Source: an uncultured Prevotellaceae bacterium
Lineage (GTDB): Bacteria; Bacteroidota; Bacteroidia; Bacteroidales; Muribaculaceae
Direction of reading: 5' to 3'
Assembly: GCA_900317835.1 (NCBI GenBank)
Contig: ONIL01000015.1
Coordinates: 62,001 to 126,000, forward strand
Length of the DNA stretch: 64,000 nt
Part shown: positions 52,793-61,286 of the stretch, one piece after another
Position numbering within the stretch: the first letter of the stretch is position 1
Layout of the letters: each line of letters starts with the position of its first letter
Notes under the pieces: generated by a model
Told to the model about the DNA's origin: nothing
The model's input: the letters and a program-made list of their open reading frames with translations, nothing else
Database searches by the model: none
Program-made: the position numbers and the translations under genes

Positions 52793-54238
52793 CTATTTTC
52801 CTTCAAAAAGATTGCAAAGGAAGGTGCCAATCTGCTCGCGGATGCTTGCTTGAGAGCAAGTGAAGTTGTTGACCAATACCGCAAAGGCATAACGTGGCTC
52901 ATCGGCAGGATAATAACCGACATAACACTGCACATGGCGCATGCTGCCCGACTTGAGCACAATCATGTCACTCAATGGATTGTCCTTCAATGTCTTGCCA
53001 GCACGCCCCTTTGCCTGCGGCATGAGGTCGCACAAGCGCACACCGTCAAAACGCCGGTGTGCCATCATCGTGAGCATATCGCCAAAAAAGTTTACCGATG
53101 CCTTGTTGCCTCTAGCCAGACCACTGCCATCGCGCATGAAAAGTGGTTCGGTATCGATACCTTGAAGCTCTAACCAACGCTTGACGGCTGCAACACCGAT
53201 GGCGTCGAGGTCCGAAGGCATAGCGTTCATGCTCTTCTGCCCCCACTCACGGGCACCGATAGCACGCAACAGGGCATGGGCAAACATGTTGTCGCTGCGG
53301 TCCAGCAACGAGGTGATAATTTCAGTTAATTCGGGAGACTTGTGCAATACCAGGATAGAATATTCAGCGTTCTCGCCAACCTCGTTGCGTGCGCTGTCGT
53401 TACGTCTGAAGTAGATGCCGCTGTGATACAGTGCCTGTTCCACACTGTCCCTTAACATGGGGGCTGGGGTGGGGTTGGCATATGTGCTGCGATAGGTCTT
53501 TGCCGTGGTCTCGCCTGTGAGTATCAGCGCTGGCACACTATAGTCAAGGTAGGGTGTAATGGCGTTGCGGCCACGACTGGCACGACAGCGGCTGATGATT
53601 TTCACGCCAGGTGTGGATGGCGTGATGGAAGAGTGTGACACCCTGCCACGTGAATCCATCGTGTAGGATACCGTCATCAGGTTATCGTGGTAGTTCAATG
53701 CATGGACTGCGGCGCCATAGTCGTAGGCCAGGTCACCCACGTCCCAATCCTCGTCAAAGTAGGGGTAGCCGTAGTAGCTGTCATCGCAGCAGATGGCTCC
53801 TTCAACTTGCGTGATACCTAAGGCATGAAGCGCATCGATGATTTCCTCAACGATGTTGGCTTGGCAGGGCATGAAAACTGAACCCAACGTGGGGTCTCCC
53901 ATGCCACGGATGATAATGTCTCCCCTGAATAGGCCGTTCTGGACTTCGCCGTCAAGATAGACTGGTGTCTCGAATCGGAAATGCGGTCCAAGCATTCCTA
54001 GGGCAGCCGATGACACGACGGTTTTCATCGTCGAGGCGGTAATATTGGCTTGTTCCGGACGATAACTGGCGATGGTTTTTGCGCTATCCAGGTCGATGAC
54101 GGTAACACCCACCGATGCATAACGCAATGAGCTGTGCGAAATAAACTTGTTGACCGCCTCCTGTGGGGTGTAAGCGACCAGATGCATGGTGGCTGCAAGC
54201 GCCAACAACATGGTGATGAGTATTCTTTTCTTTTTCAT
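52793..54238 (-). CDS. dacB: D-alanyl-D-alanine carboxypeptidase/endopeptidase (PBP4, peptidase S13)
   Basis: A 481-residue periplasmic penicillin-binding protein that trims or opens peptidoglycan cross-links. It shows a signal peptide (~1-22), S69-T-M-K72 (active-site SxxK), SDN (LLDRSDNMFAHALLR) and KSGS (KTG-box variant) near the end. A long insertion between the first and second motifs (~115-300) is typical of class C PBP4. The upstream small HExxH gene stops directly before its start. Confidence 0.92.
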   Translation of the reverse strand: MKKKRILITMLLALAATMHLVAYTPQEAVNKFISHSSLRYASVGVTVIDLDSAKTIASYRPEQANITASTMKTVVSSAALGMLGPHFRFETPVYLDGEVQNGLFRGDIIIRGMGDPTLGSVFMPCQANIVEEIIDALHALGITQVEGAICCDDSYYGYPYFDEDWDVGDLAYDYGAAVHALNYHDNLMTVSYTMDSRGRVSHSSITPSTPGVKIISRCRASRGRNAITPYLDYSVPALILTGETTAKTYRSTYANPTPAPMLRDSVEQALYHSGIYFRRNDSARNEVGENAEYSILVLHKSPELTEIITSLLDRSDNMFAHALLRAIGAREWGQKSMNAMPSDLDAIGVAAVKRWLELQGIDTEPLFMRDGSGLARGNKASVNFFGDMLTMMAHRRFDGVRLCDLMPQAKGRAGKTLKDNPLSDMIVLKSGSMRHVQCYVGYYPADEPRYAFAVLVNNFTCSQASIREQIGTFLCNLFEGK

Positions 54239-54586
54239 TCAGTTGATGGATTTGAATTGACGTGGTCGGCGCTTCATGTAATGTCGCCAGGCATAATGTC
54301 GTCGGTATTTGAGGTAATTAAGGTCGCGTTGGTTGGCGTATGCTTCTCGTTCAAACGAGATGTTGCGGTAAGCATTCCCTCGCATGGGCAGCCTTGCCAG
54401 CCACTCGAACACATAGGCAAGATAGAAGAACAGGAAAAGCAACTCGCGCTGTTGTGCCGAGTGGATGCGCTCATGGTTGATCAACTCATTGCTCAGGTAA
54501 ACCCCTGGATGCACAAAAAGGATTCCCAGCAAATTGATAGCCGTGAACCCGCTAAAAGGCAATATCCTTGTCCTGATGATCTTCAC
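54239..54586 (-). CDS. Small HExxH-motif membrane-associated protein
   Basis: A 115-residue protein with a GTG start at 54586 (product MKIIRTRILPFSGFTAINL). It shows a short hydrophobic segment, HERIHSAQQREL (zinc-protease-like HExxH with the ERIHxAQQxE extension), a hydrophobic helix (FLFFYLAYVFEWLARL) and a basic C-terminus. Similar Bacteroidota proteins are annotated as unknown. The start is set by the promoter at 54592-54623; an upstream ATG (54622) would fall inside that promoter. It is followed without gap by dacB, so the two may act together on the cell wall (inference). Confidence 0.65.
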   Translation of the reverse strand: MKIIRTRILPFSGFTAINLLGILFVHPGVYLSNELINHERIHSAQQRELLFLFFYLAYVFEWLARLPMRGNAYRNISFEREAYANQRDLNYLKYRRHYAWRHYMKRRPRQFKSIN

Positions 54587-54591
54587 GGCTG

Positions 54592-54623
54592 CAAAGGTAC
54601 AATTTATTGACTTTTCCACCAAA
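54592..54623 (-). promoter_or_regulatory. Promoter of HExxH gene-dacB
   Basis: On the minus strand TTTG (54623-54620) is 20 nt from TACCTTTG (54599-54592). Its predicted start (~54588) lies only 2-3 bases before the GTG at 54586, implying a leaderless mRNA. Confidence 0.65.
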
Positions 54624-54743
54624 AATCTTGATGAATCGCGCTATTTTCTTCAAAAAAAGTGAGATTTATTACATTTTTTTGTTGTGAAATCAATAGAATG
54701 AAGTAAATTTGCAGGATATTGTAAATAATTATATCTTATTCGT

Positions 54744-55322
54744 ATGGAAGGAGCAATAAAAGTACTGCTTTTGGCTTTGCTGTATGTAGCAGCATTTTTC
54801 TTGGTGGAAATGTTAGGTTTCTTTCATCCATTTGCATGGACCTATAGTGCTGTGTTTATCGCCGTGATTGCGGCTTGGCCTTATTTCAAGTTGTGCCAGC
54901 GCTTCCCCATGCCGGGTGTTGCCATCATTTGTGCCGTTCTTTTATTGATGTGTAACTTCTTGATTGGCGAGGGCCATGAGTACTTTGCTATCGGCTGTGT
55001 GGGATTTGGTTGCCTTGCCGAAGTGTTAAGGAAATTCCTGGGTAACTACCGCGACAAGAAAGGCGTTATTACAAGCTATGCTGTGATGTCGCTCATTCCC
55101 TTCTCTATGACGTGTGTGCTTTGGGTTGACTATAAGGAAGCTATGGAGTTGGTAATCAGTCGTATGGGCGATATTTGGGCTGCTGTTATGGGCCGTATGC
55201 TCTCCAAGTACATGCTCATGTCGATGATCGTGCTCACGCTTGTGTTGGCGGTGTTGACAATGTGGATTCTCACCCGCAACTGGCGACCGAGCGATAAGTA
55301 TGATGGCTATCCCAGAATGTAA
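54744..55322 (+). CDS. Membrane protein, MptD/Trep_Strep-type ECF transporter S component-like
   Basis: A 192-residue protein with about five membrane helices and a hydrophilic C-terminal tail. Size and hydropathy, and segments such as GHEYFAIGCVGFGCLAEVLRKF and KKGVITSYAVMSLIPF, recall the MptD/Trep_Strep family of putative substrate-binding S components. No ATPase or T component is adjacent, so it would have to share an energising module encoded elsewhere. The assignment is moderate. Confidence 0.6.
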   Translation: MEGAIKVLLLALLYVAAFFLVEMLGFFHPFAWTYSAVFIAVIAAWPYFKLCQRFPMPGVAIICAVLLLMCNFLIGEGHEYFAIGCVGFGCLAEVLRKFLGNYRDKKGVITSYAVMSLIPFSMTCVLWVDYKEAMELVISRMGDIWAAVMGRMLSKYMLMSMIVLTLVLAVLTMWILTRNWRPSDKYDGYPRM

Positions 55323-55340
55323 CCATTCATCAGATAATAA

Positions 55341-55384
55341 AACATCAGGGGCAGAACTATTCAATTCTGCCCCTGATGTTTTTA
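55341..55384. terminator. Bidirectional terminator
   Basis: AACATCAGGGGCAGAA (55341-55356) pairs perfectly with TTCTGCCCCTGATGTT (55365-55380), followed by T residues, between convergent genes. Confidence 0.9.
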
Positions 55385-55397
55385 TGGTCACGTTTGG

Positions 55398-57407
55398 TTA
55401 CTCGGCATGTGGCTGTGCTGCCAACATGCTTAACGGTGTCTTCTCCTCATTCTCATTCTCAATTTCCCTGTCGATGGCCTCAAACTTGCTGTGCTGGCTC
55501 TTGTACTCAGGGACAAACTCCTTCATGGCATAGACCATGCCGTGCACATCGCCTCGAGAGGCGCAGTTGATGATCTTGTCAATGTTCTTGCACACGTCGG
55601 CATAATTATAGGTCTTGACCTTGGCTATCATGATTTTCTTATTGACGGTGGCCGTGGTCTTCTCCTTATCGTTGAGCAGTTCCTCGTATAACTTCTCACC
55701 AGGGCGTAGGCCGATTTCTTCAATCTTGATGTCAACATCGGGCTTGAGGCCAGCCAGCGATATCATGCGGCGCGCCATGTCATAGATCTTGACAGGCTCA
55801 CCCATGTCAAAGATGTAAATCTCACCACCATTGCCCATGCAGCCCGCCTCGAGCACCAGTGAACAGGCTTCGGGGATGGTCATGAAGTAACGGATGATGT
55901 CTTTGTGAGTGACCGTAACGGGCCCGCCAGAGGCAATCTGCTTGCGGAATAGAGGAATGACCGAACCGTTGCTTCCCAACACATTGCCAAAGCGAGTTGT
56001 AATGAACTGCGTCTTCTTGCCCTTGCGCTGTGAATCATAAAACAGCGATTGACAGTAAATCTCAGCCAGGCGCTTGGTGCAGCCCATGATGTTGGTGGGG
56101 TTGACTGCTTTGTCGGTCGAGATCATGACAAATTTGTAAACATCATACTTCAAAGCAATGTCGGCGACATTGCGGGTGCCCTTCACATTGGCGATGATGG
56201 CTTCGGTAGGATTAATCTCCATCATGGGCACATGCTTGTAGGCCGCTGCATGGAACACGTAACAGGGGCGGAATTTCTTGAAAGCTTCCTCTACGCGTTC
56301 GCGGTTGCGGACATCACCCATGAACAGTTCGATGTCAGCTTCGGGATGGTCTTTTTTCATCTCCAGAGACAAATCGTGCATGGGCGTTTCGGCCTGGTCG
56401 AACAGAATGATTTTTTTTGCTCCGTAATTGGATACCTGACGGACAATCTCACTGCCGATAGAGCCACAAGCGCCAGTGATGAGTACACAAGAACCGTTGA
56501 TGTGCTTGTTCACCAGCGGATTGTTGAGCACGATGGGGTCACGCCCCAGCAGATCCTCGATCTGCACCTCTTTAATAAATGTGGAGATGCCGGTGTTGTT
56601 GTCCTTCTCGCTCTCGTTATCAAATTCTGCCACCCTATTGATGGACAACAGGGCGATATCGTTCTTGATAAAACAGTCGGCAAAGCCGCTGCTCATCAGG
56701 TTATTGCTCTTGGCGTCAAAAATGAGACCATCGATGTTGTCTCGATTGAAGGTTTCACCAATGGTTTCGGGGTCGAAGTGATAGATTTTCAAGCCATTAA
56801 TCTCGTTGCGCGTCTCATTAGCTTTGATACTCAACAGTCCCACAGGTAGGTATTTACCGCCAATCTCTCCCTTGAGCGCGTTGGCCAGGAATACCGAGTT
56901 GAATGACGTGCCCAGCACGAGCACGCGTTTGCGACCCTCGACAGCACTGTTCATGCGCATGTACAGGTACTTGATGCACAATCTTTCAATCATCATCATC
57001 GAGAATGACAAGGCACCGATAATCAAGATATTCCAGAACTTCATGAGTTCGGTGTGCGTGATGCCCAGCCACAATGTGTTGATTGTTGCTAACAACAGGG
57101 TCGAAGCGGCAACAGCCATGAAGATGCGGTACAAGTCCTCGATGACCGAGAGACGAATAACACAAGTATAACTCTTGGAAATGTAGGAAACTGCAAAATA
57201 GACTATAAATACAATCGCGCCAATAGTTAAAAAGTTCAAGGGGGTATTGACGATGTGCAGCGAATACATGTCTGCCACTACGGTCGAAATATAGCTGACC
57301 ATAACAATCAACATGTCCAGTAACAGGATAATCCACCGCGGTGTGGTTTTCACCTTGAATGACCTGAACAATCTCAGGTCCATGAGTTTATTTATGAGTT
57401 GTTCCAT
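55398..57407 (-). CDS. FlaA1/WbpM/CapD-type nucleotide-sugar 4,6-dehydratase, membrane-anchored
   Basis: A 669-residue protein with an N-terminal membrane region of about four helices (~25-145), a CoA-binding-like domain (~150-290) and an SDR domain (~310-600). The SDR shows GACGSIGSEIVRQV (NAD-binding), DVRNRERV, ISTDKAVNPTNIMGCTKRLAE (with the MxxxK active-site variant of this subgroup) and TRFGNVLGSNGSVIPLFRKQI. Homologues convert UDP-GlcNAc to a 4-keto-6-deoxy sugar for surface polysaccharide or O-glycan synthesis. It stands alone, not in a visible capsule operon. Confidence 0.9.
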   Translation of the reverse strand: MEQLINKLMDLRLFRSFKVKTTPRWIILLLDMLIVMVSYISTVVADMYSLHIVNTPLNFLTIGAIVFIVYFAVSYISKSYTCVIRLSVIEDLYRIFMAVAASTLLLATINTLWLGITHTELMKFWNILIIGALSFSMMMIERLCIKYLYMRMNSAVEGRKRVLVLGTSFNSVFLANALKGEIGGKYLPVGLLSIKANETRNEINGLKIYHFDPETIGETFNRDNIDGLIFDAKSNNLMSSGFADCFIKNDIALLSINRVAEFDNESEKDNNTGISTFIKEVQIEDLLGRDPIVLNNPLVNKHINGSCVLITGACGSIGSEIVRQVSNYGAKKIILFDQAETPMHDLSLEMKKDHPEADIELFMGDVRNRERVEEAFKKFRPCYVFHAAAYKHVPMMEINPTEAIIANVKGTRNVADIALKYDVYKFVMISTDKAVNPTNIMGCTKRLAEIYCQSLFYDSQRKGKKTQFITTRFGNVLGSNGSVIPLFRKQIASGGPVTVTHKDIIRYFMTIPEACSLVLEAGCMGNGGEIYIFDMGEPVKIYDMARRMISLAGLKPDVDIKIEEIGLRPGEKLYEELLNDKEKTTATVNKKIMIAKVKTYNYADVCKNIDKIINCASRGDVHGMVYAMKEFVPEYKSQHSKFEAIDREIENENEEKTPLSMLAAQPHAE

Positions 57408-57716
57408 CTTTTAGTGTCATCTTTTCATGTCGTTATGTGGTTGGTTTTGCGAGTGTTAGGCAAATCTAATCAGAATTATGGGCCTAATGGTTTGAAATGC
57501 TATAAAACACTGGTTGCTAGATATTTCAATCAATCGGCAGTTGAAAGGAATCGCAGCCTTCAACACACATTCAACCCACAAAATTAACTATAAATTTTTA
57601 AAATACAAGAATATCTGTGAATTTTCCTTCAACAATTACTGAAAACGACCTGCCGATCAAGCTGGCATGAAATGTGCTCTTAAATGGCGATATTGAAAAA
57701 ATCTGGGGTTAAGTCA
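57408..57716. other. Intergenic region with no gene seen
   Basis: I see no convincing coding sequence. On the minus strand TAGATTTG (57468-57461) could be a -7 box for the dehydratase gene (start 57407), without a matching -33. The rest is A/T-rich sequence leading to the divergent promoter at 57717. Confidence 0.4.
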
Positions 57717-57746
57717 TTGATGAAAACAATAATTTGTCTAACTTTG
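57717..57746 (+). promoter_or_regulatory. Promoter of the PCMD surface-protein cluster
   Basis: TTG (57717-57719) is 19 nt from TAACTTTG (57739-57746). It leaves a ~27-nt leader before 57777. Confidence 0.65.
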
Positions 57747-57776
57747 CAGGTTTGAAAATTAGAATTAACGATAGTA

Positions 57777-58946
57777 ATGGTAAAAAGGAATAATTATATA
57801 CATCCCCTAGTGAGCGCATTGGCATTGCTGATGATGGGGTTGACCACTTCATGCTTCGGCGATGAGCCCGACTATTGCGAGGCCGATATCGAGACCGTGC
57901 TCTTGCATGTGTCAGACCCTCAGGGCTTCTTCTTCCAAGCGACCGACTCGCTCCAGGTGGTACTGTCAACCGACAGCACTGTCACCTTCATTGTGCGAGG
58001 TGATGCCGATGTCAGTGCATTAGCCCCAGTGCTGACACTTTCGCCAGGCGCAACCGTGCAGCCCGCAAGCGGCACAGTTCACGACTTCAGCATGGGGCCT
58101 GTTTCCTATCAGGTGACATCCCAGGACGGCAAGTGGCAACGCAGTTACCGCATCAGTGTGGTGCCGACTCATGTTACTGTTGCCGACACGCTGAGCTATG
58201 ACTTTGAGCACTTTGAGTTGGAAACGGCTTCACAGCGCTATTACATCTGGCATAACGTGCTCCCCGACGGCTCGCTGGGTAATGATTGGGCAACGGCTAA
58301 TGCTGGCTACCGCATCTCAATGAGCACTGCACTGCCCGAGGATTACCCGACGACTCCCTTGCTTGACGGCTATGACGGTGCCGCAGTGTGCCTGCGCACC
58401 TGTGACACCGGACCGTTTGGTCGCATGGCCAATAAGCGGTTGGCTGCTGGCAACATGTACCTGGGCACATTCGATATCAGGATTGCGATGAGCGACCACC
58501 TGCACGCCACGCGTTTCGGTATCCCGTTCACCGATATGCCTGACAAATTCACGGGCTATTACACCTATCAACCGGGTCCGACAGTTCAAGATTTCAATGG
58601 CAATCCCATCAATGGCCGCACCGACTCGGCGTCGGTCTATGCCGTCTTTTACCGCAATCATGATGACGCTGGAAACGAGGTCGTGCTCTATGGCGACAAT
58701 ATTCTCTCCAGTGACCTGATTGTGGCTGTGGCCAATATGGGCTATGTTGCTCCCACGGCCCAATGGACGCCGTGGGATGTGAAATTTGAGTATCGTGCCG
58801 ATGTTGACCCGCAGTTGCTTGCCAACAGGGGTTACAGTCTGGCCATCGTGTTCTCATCAAGTGCCAGTGGTGGTGACTTTATCGGGGCAATAGGCAGCCG
58901 TCTGTGTGTTGACAAGGTGCGTCTCATTTGCACTCATGAGGAATAA
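57777..58946 (+). CDS. PCMD (putative carbohydrate metabolism) domain lipoprotein
   Basis: A 389-residue lipoprotein (lipobox TTSC). An Ig-like N-terminal domain (~30-130, with SYQVTSQDGKWQRSYRISV) precedes a PCMD-type domain (~140-385): DFEHFELE, YYIWHNV, NPDW-like DWATANAGY, a GFxxLLxxYDGA-like turn (LLDGYDGAAVCLRT), NLY/LGxF segments and the C-terminal VDKVRLIC. PCMD proteins are surface-exposed, presumably glycan-binding or glycan-active. It is first in a cluster with an outer membrane barrel and two calycin/dockerin proteins. Confidence 0.82.
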   Translation: MVKRNNYIHPLVSALALLMMGLTTSCFGDEPDYCEADIETVLLHVSDPQGFFFQATDSLQVVLSTDSTVTFIVRGDADVSALAPVLTLSPGATVQPASGTVHDFSMGPVSYQVTSQDGKWQRSYRISVVPTHVTVADTLSYDFEHFELETASQRYYIWHNVLPDGSLGNDWATANAGYRISMSTALPEDYPTTPLLDGYDGAAVCLRTCDTGPFGRMANKRLAAGNMYLGTFDIRIAMSDHLHATRFGIPFTDMPDKFTGYYTYQPGPTVQDFNGNPINGRTDSASVYAVFYRNHDDAGNEVVLYGDNILSSDLIVAVANMGYVAPTAQWTPWDVKFEYRADVDPQLLANRGYSLAIVFSSSASGGDFIGAIGSRLCVDKVRLICTHEE

Positions 58947-58961
58947 TGATTAATTAGAAGA

Positions 58962-59720
58962 ATGACCGACATGAAACGACATATATTGTTATCTTTATTG
59001 TTTGTCCTATTGGTAGTGATGGGTGGCAACGCTTCGGTGCTCGACAGCATCAGCTTTGATGCGCGCTTGGGATATGCCTTGGGTGGCACCGTGCCCACCA
59101 GCCTGGACAACAAGATACGCCACATCAACAGTTTCAACCCCGGGTTCAATTTCTCGGTGGCTGCCGAGGCTTCTTATCCCTTGAACGGGCAGTGGCTCCT
59201 TCATTCGGGATTGCGTTTTGAACTCGGTAGCATGGATGTGGATAGCCGTGTCAAGAACTATGACATCGAGGTCGTGAGAGGTGGAGAGACGCTCGACGGC
59301 GTCTTTGTCGGTAACGTGCGCATCAAGACTGCCCAGCGTCGCATTACCTTGCCCATCCAGGCCGCTTATCAGCTCAATGATAAATGGCAGTTGCGCGGGG
59401 GCGTGTTCATGGCTTGGCTGACCAACCGCCGCTTTTGGGGATGGGCCTATGACGGCTACTTGCGTGAGGGAACTCCTGTCGGTGCCAAGATTGAGATGGG
59501 CACTGAGCCTGGAGAGCGAGGTGACTTTGACTTCGACAAGAACATGCGCCACATGCAATGGGGACTCGATGTGGGTGCCGATTGGCAGTTTAGCCGCCGT
59601 TGGGGCGCGTTTGCCGAGTTGACCTACGGTCTGAGCGGACTCTTCAAGAGCGATTTCCACTCGGTGCAAACATTGCGTCCGATTTATGGCACGCTGGGCA
59701 TCCTCTATAAAATAAAATGA
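58962..59720 (+). CDS. Outer membrane beta-barrel protein (PorT/OMP_b-brl type)
   Basis: A 252-residue protein with signal peptide (ending GNASV) and alternating amphipathic strands: GYALGGTVPTSL, GFNFSVAAEASYPL, LHSGLRFELGSM, RITLPIQAAYQL, LRGGVFMAW, GLDVGADWQF, AFAELTYGLSGL and the terminal GTLGILYKIK. This is the small barrel fold common in Bacteroidota. It follows the PCMD gene by 15 nt and probably shares its transcript. Function unknown. Confidence 0.85.
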   Translation: MTDMKRHILLSLLFVLLVVMGGNASVLDSISFDARLGYALGGTVPTSLDNKIRHINSFNPGFNFSVAAEASYPLNGQWLLHSGLRFELGSMDVDSRVKNYDIEVVRGGETLDGVFVGNVRIKTAQRRITLPIQAAYQLNDKWQLRGGVFMAWLTNRRFWGWAYDGYLREGTPVGAKIEMGTEPGERGDFDFDKNMRHMQWGLDVGADWQFSRRWGAFAELTYGLSGLFKSDFHSVQTLRPIYGTLGILYKIK

Positions 59721-59757
59721 AAACAATTAGAAATCAATAACTAAAGTATTTATTTAA

Positions 59758-61251
59758 ATGAAGAAAACGTTTTTGACCCTTTGCCTTGCATTGACAGCCG
59801 TGGTGACCATCAATGCAGCAAACCAGACTTACTATGGAACTTCAGTAGTTACTAATTCAGGAAGTACTCTCACATCTAATGATGCTGAAGTGGTGATTAG
59901 TGAAGAAAACAACTTAAACGCAATTACGTTCATCGTTTCCCAGTTCGGTATTGGTAACGTCACATTTGAAAACCTGCCCAGTGCCACTGCCGGTGGCATC
60001 AAGGTTTATAGCGCTGAGCGCGATGTGGTTATTGGCTCTCAGCATCATCGTGCCGTTCTGCTGGTCCGCACCATTGACGCGATGCTGACTGCCAATGTCG
60101 TTGTTCCCGACGCTGACATCACGATATGGTTTGACAACGTGTATGACCACTTCCAGCTGCCAAACAGCGGCTTTGAGGCCTGGACTGCAAGCACTGGTGA
60201 GCCCGACCGCTGGCACGGATTCAAGAGCGCTGGCGGCACCTATGCCAGCACTTCGGCAGCTCTTGTCAAGCTGGAGAAAAGTCAGGACGTACGTGCTGGC
60301 GCTACCGGCTATAGTGCTGTGATGACCGCTAATTCCATCATTGGCATCGTTGCTAACGGCACTATGACCAACGGCCGCCTCATGGCCGGTGCGATGAATG
60401 CCTCCAGCACTTCTAACCATGCCGAGATGGACAAAACTTCGACCGAGACCGATGCTAACGGCGACCTGTTCTATATGCCCCTGTATGCCAAGCCTGACGT
60501 GTTCAACGTGTGGATGAAGTACACTCAGGGCACCGCCAACGCCAACAACAAGGCCAGCGTCAGTGTGAAGACCTTTGATGGCACCTACTATCAGGAACCC
60601 GTGGATATGGTTTACACCAACCTGTCGGGCAGCATCGTGGGCGGCCAGATTCCCGCTGGTGACTGGACCCACTATTCCTTCCCCTTTGACTACGACAGCT
60701 ATGCTGCCAATGGTGCTGCCAGCGAGGCCATTTTCGTCACTTTCTCGACCAACGGCAATCCTGGCCAGGGCAGCAAGAACGACGCCCTCTACGTCGATGA
60801 CATGCAACTGGTTTACCTGGGTGAGATGACTGATCTGCGTTACCAGGGCACAACTATCCAGGGCTGGAATCCCGCTGTAAAAGCCTATAACATGGACATT
60901 ACAGGTGAACCCAATCTTGACGATTTCACTGCAGCGATCGAGGGTGTGAGCGCCGTGCTCACCAAGACGATGGAGCAGAACGCTGACGGCAGCTACCGCA
61001 TCGCTCTCACTGTCGTTTCAGCCGACTTGCAGACCGCAAACTGCTACGTCATCAATGTGGCTGCTCCTGCTGCAATCATTGGCGACGTCGATAATGACGG
61101 CTCTGTCACTATCGGTGACGTGACTACACTCATCGACTGCTTGCTTGGCGGTGGCGAAGTCATCCTTCCGAATGCCGATCTGGATGGTGACAGCAAGATT
61201 ACTATTGCTGATGTGACCTCATTGATCGACAAATTACTTGGCGGTAACTAA
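59758..61251 (+). CDS. Secreted calycin-like + PCMD-like protein with C-terminal dockerin-like repeats
   Basis: A 497-residue exported protein (signal peptide ending TINAAN). An N-terminal calycin-like beta domain (~22-125) is followed by a PCMD-type domain (~130-360, PNSGFEAWTASTGEPDRWHGF, GDWTHYSFPFDYDS, ALYVDDMQLVY), an Ig-like segment (~365-435) and a dockerin-like pair at the end (~440-497: GDVDNDGSVTIGDVTTLIDC and DGDSKITIADVTSLIDK). It is part of the 57777-61835 cluster. Surface glycan binding is the best guess. Confidence 0.78.
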   Translation: MKKTFLTLCLALTAVVTINAANQTYYGTSVVTNSGSTLTSNDAEVVISEENNLNAITFIVSQFGIGNVTFENLPSATAGGIKVYSAERDVVIGSQHHRAVLLVRTIDAMLTANVVVPDADITIWFDNVYDHFQLPNSGFEAWTASTGEPDRWHGFKSAGGTYASTSAALVKLEKSQDVRAGATGYSAVMTANSIIGIVANGTMTNGRLMAGAMNASSTSNHAEMDKTSTETDANGDLFYMPLYAKPDVFNVWMKYTQGTANANNKASVSVKTFDGTYYQEPVDMVYTNLSGSIVGGQIPAGDWTHYSFPFDYDSYAANGAASEAIFVTFSTNGNPGQGSKNDALYVDDMQLVYLGEMTDLRYQGTTIQGWNPAVKAYNMDITGEPNLDDFTAAIEGVSAVLTKTMEQNADGSYRIALTVVSADLQTANCYVINVAAPAAIIGDVDNDGSVTIGDVTTLIDCLLGGGEVILPNADLDGDSKITIADVTSLIDKLLGGN

Positions 61252-61286
61252 ACGGGAAATATAATTTCAATATCAACATTACTATA

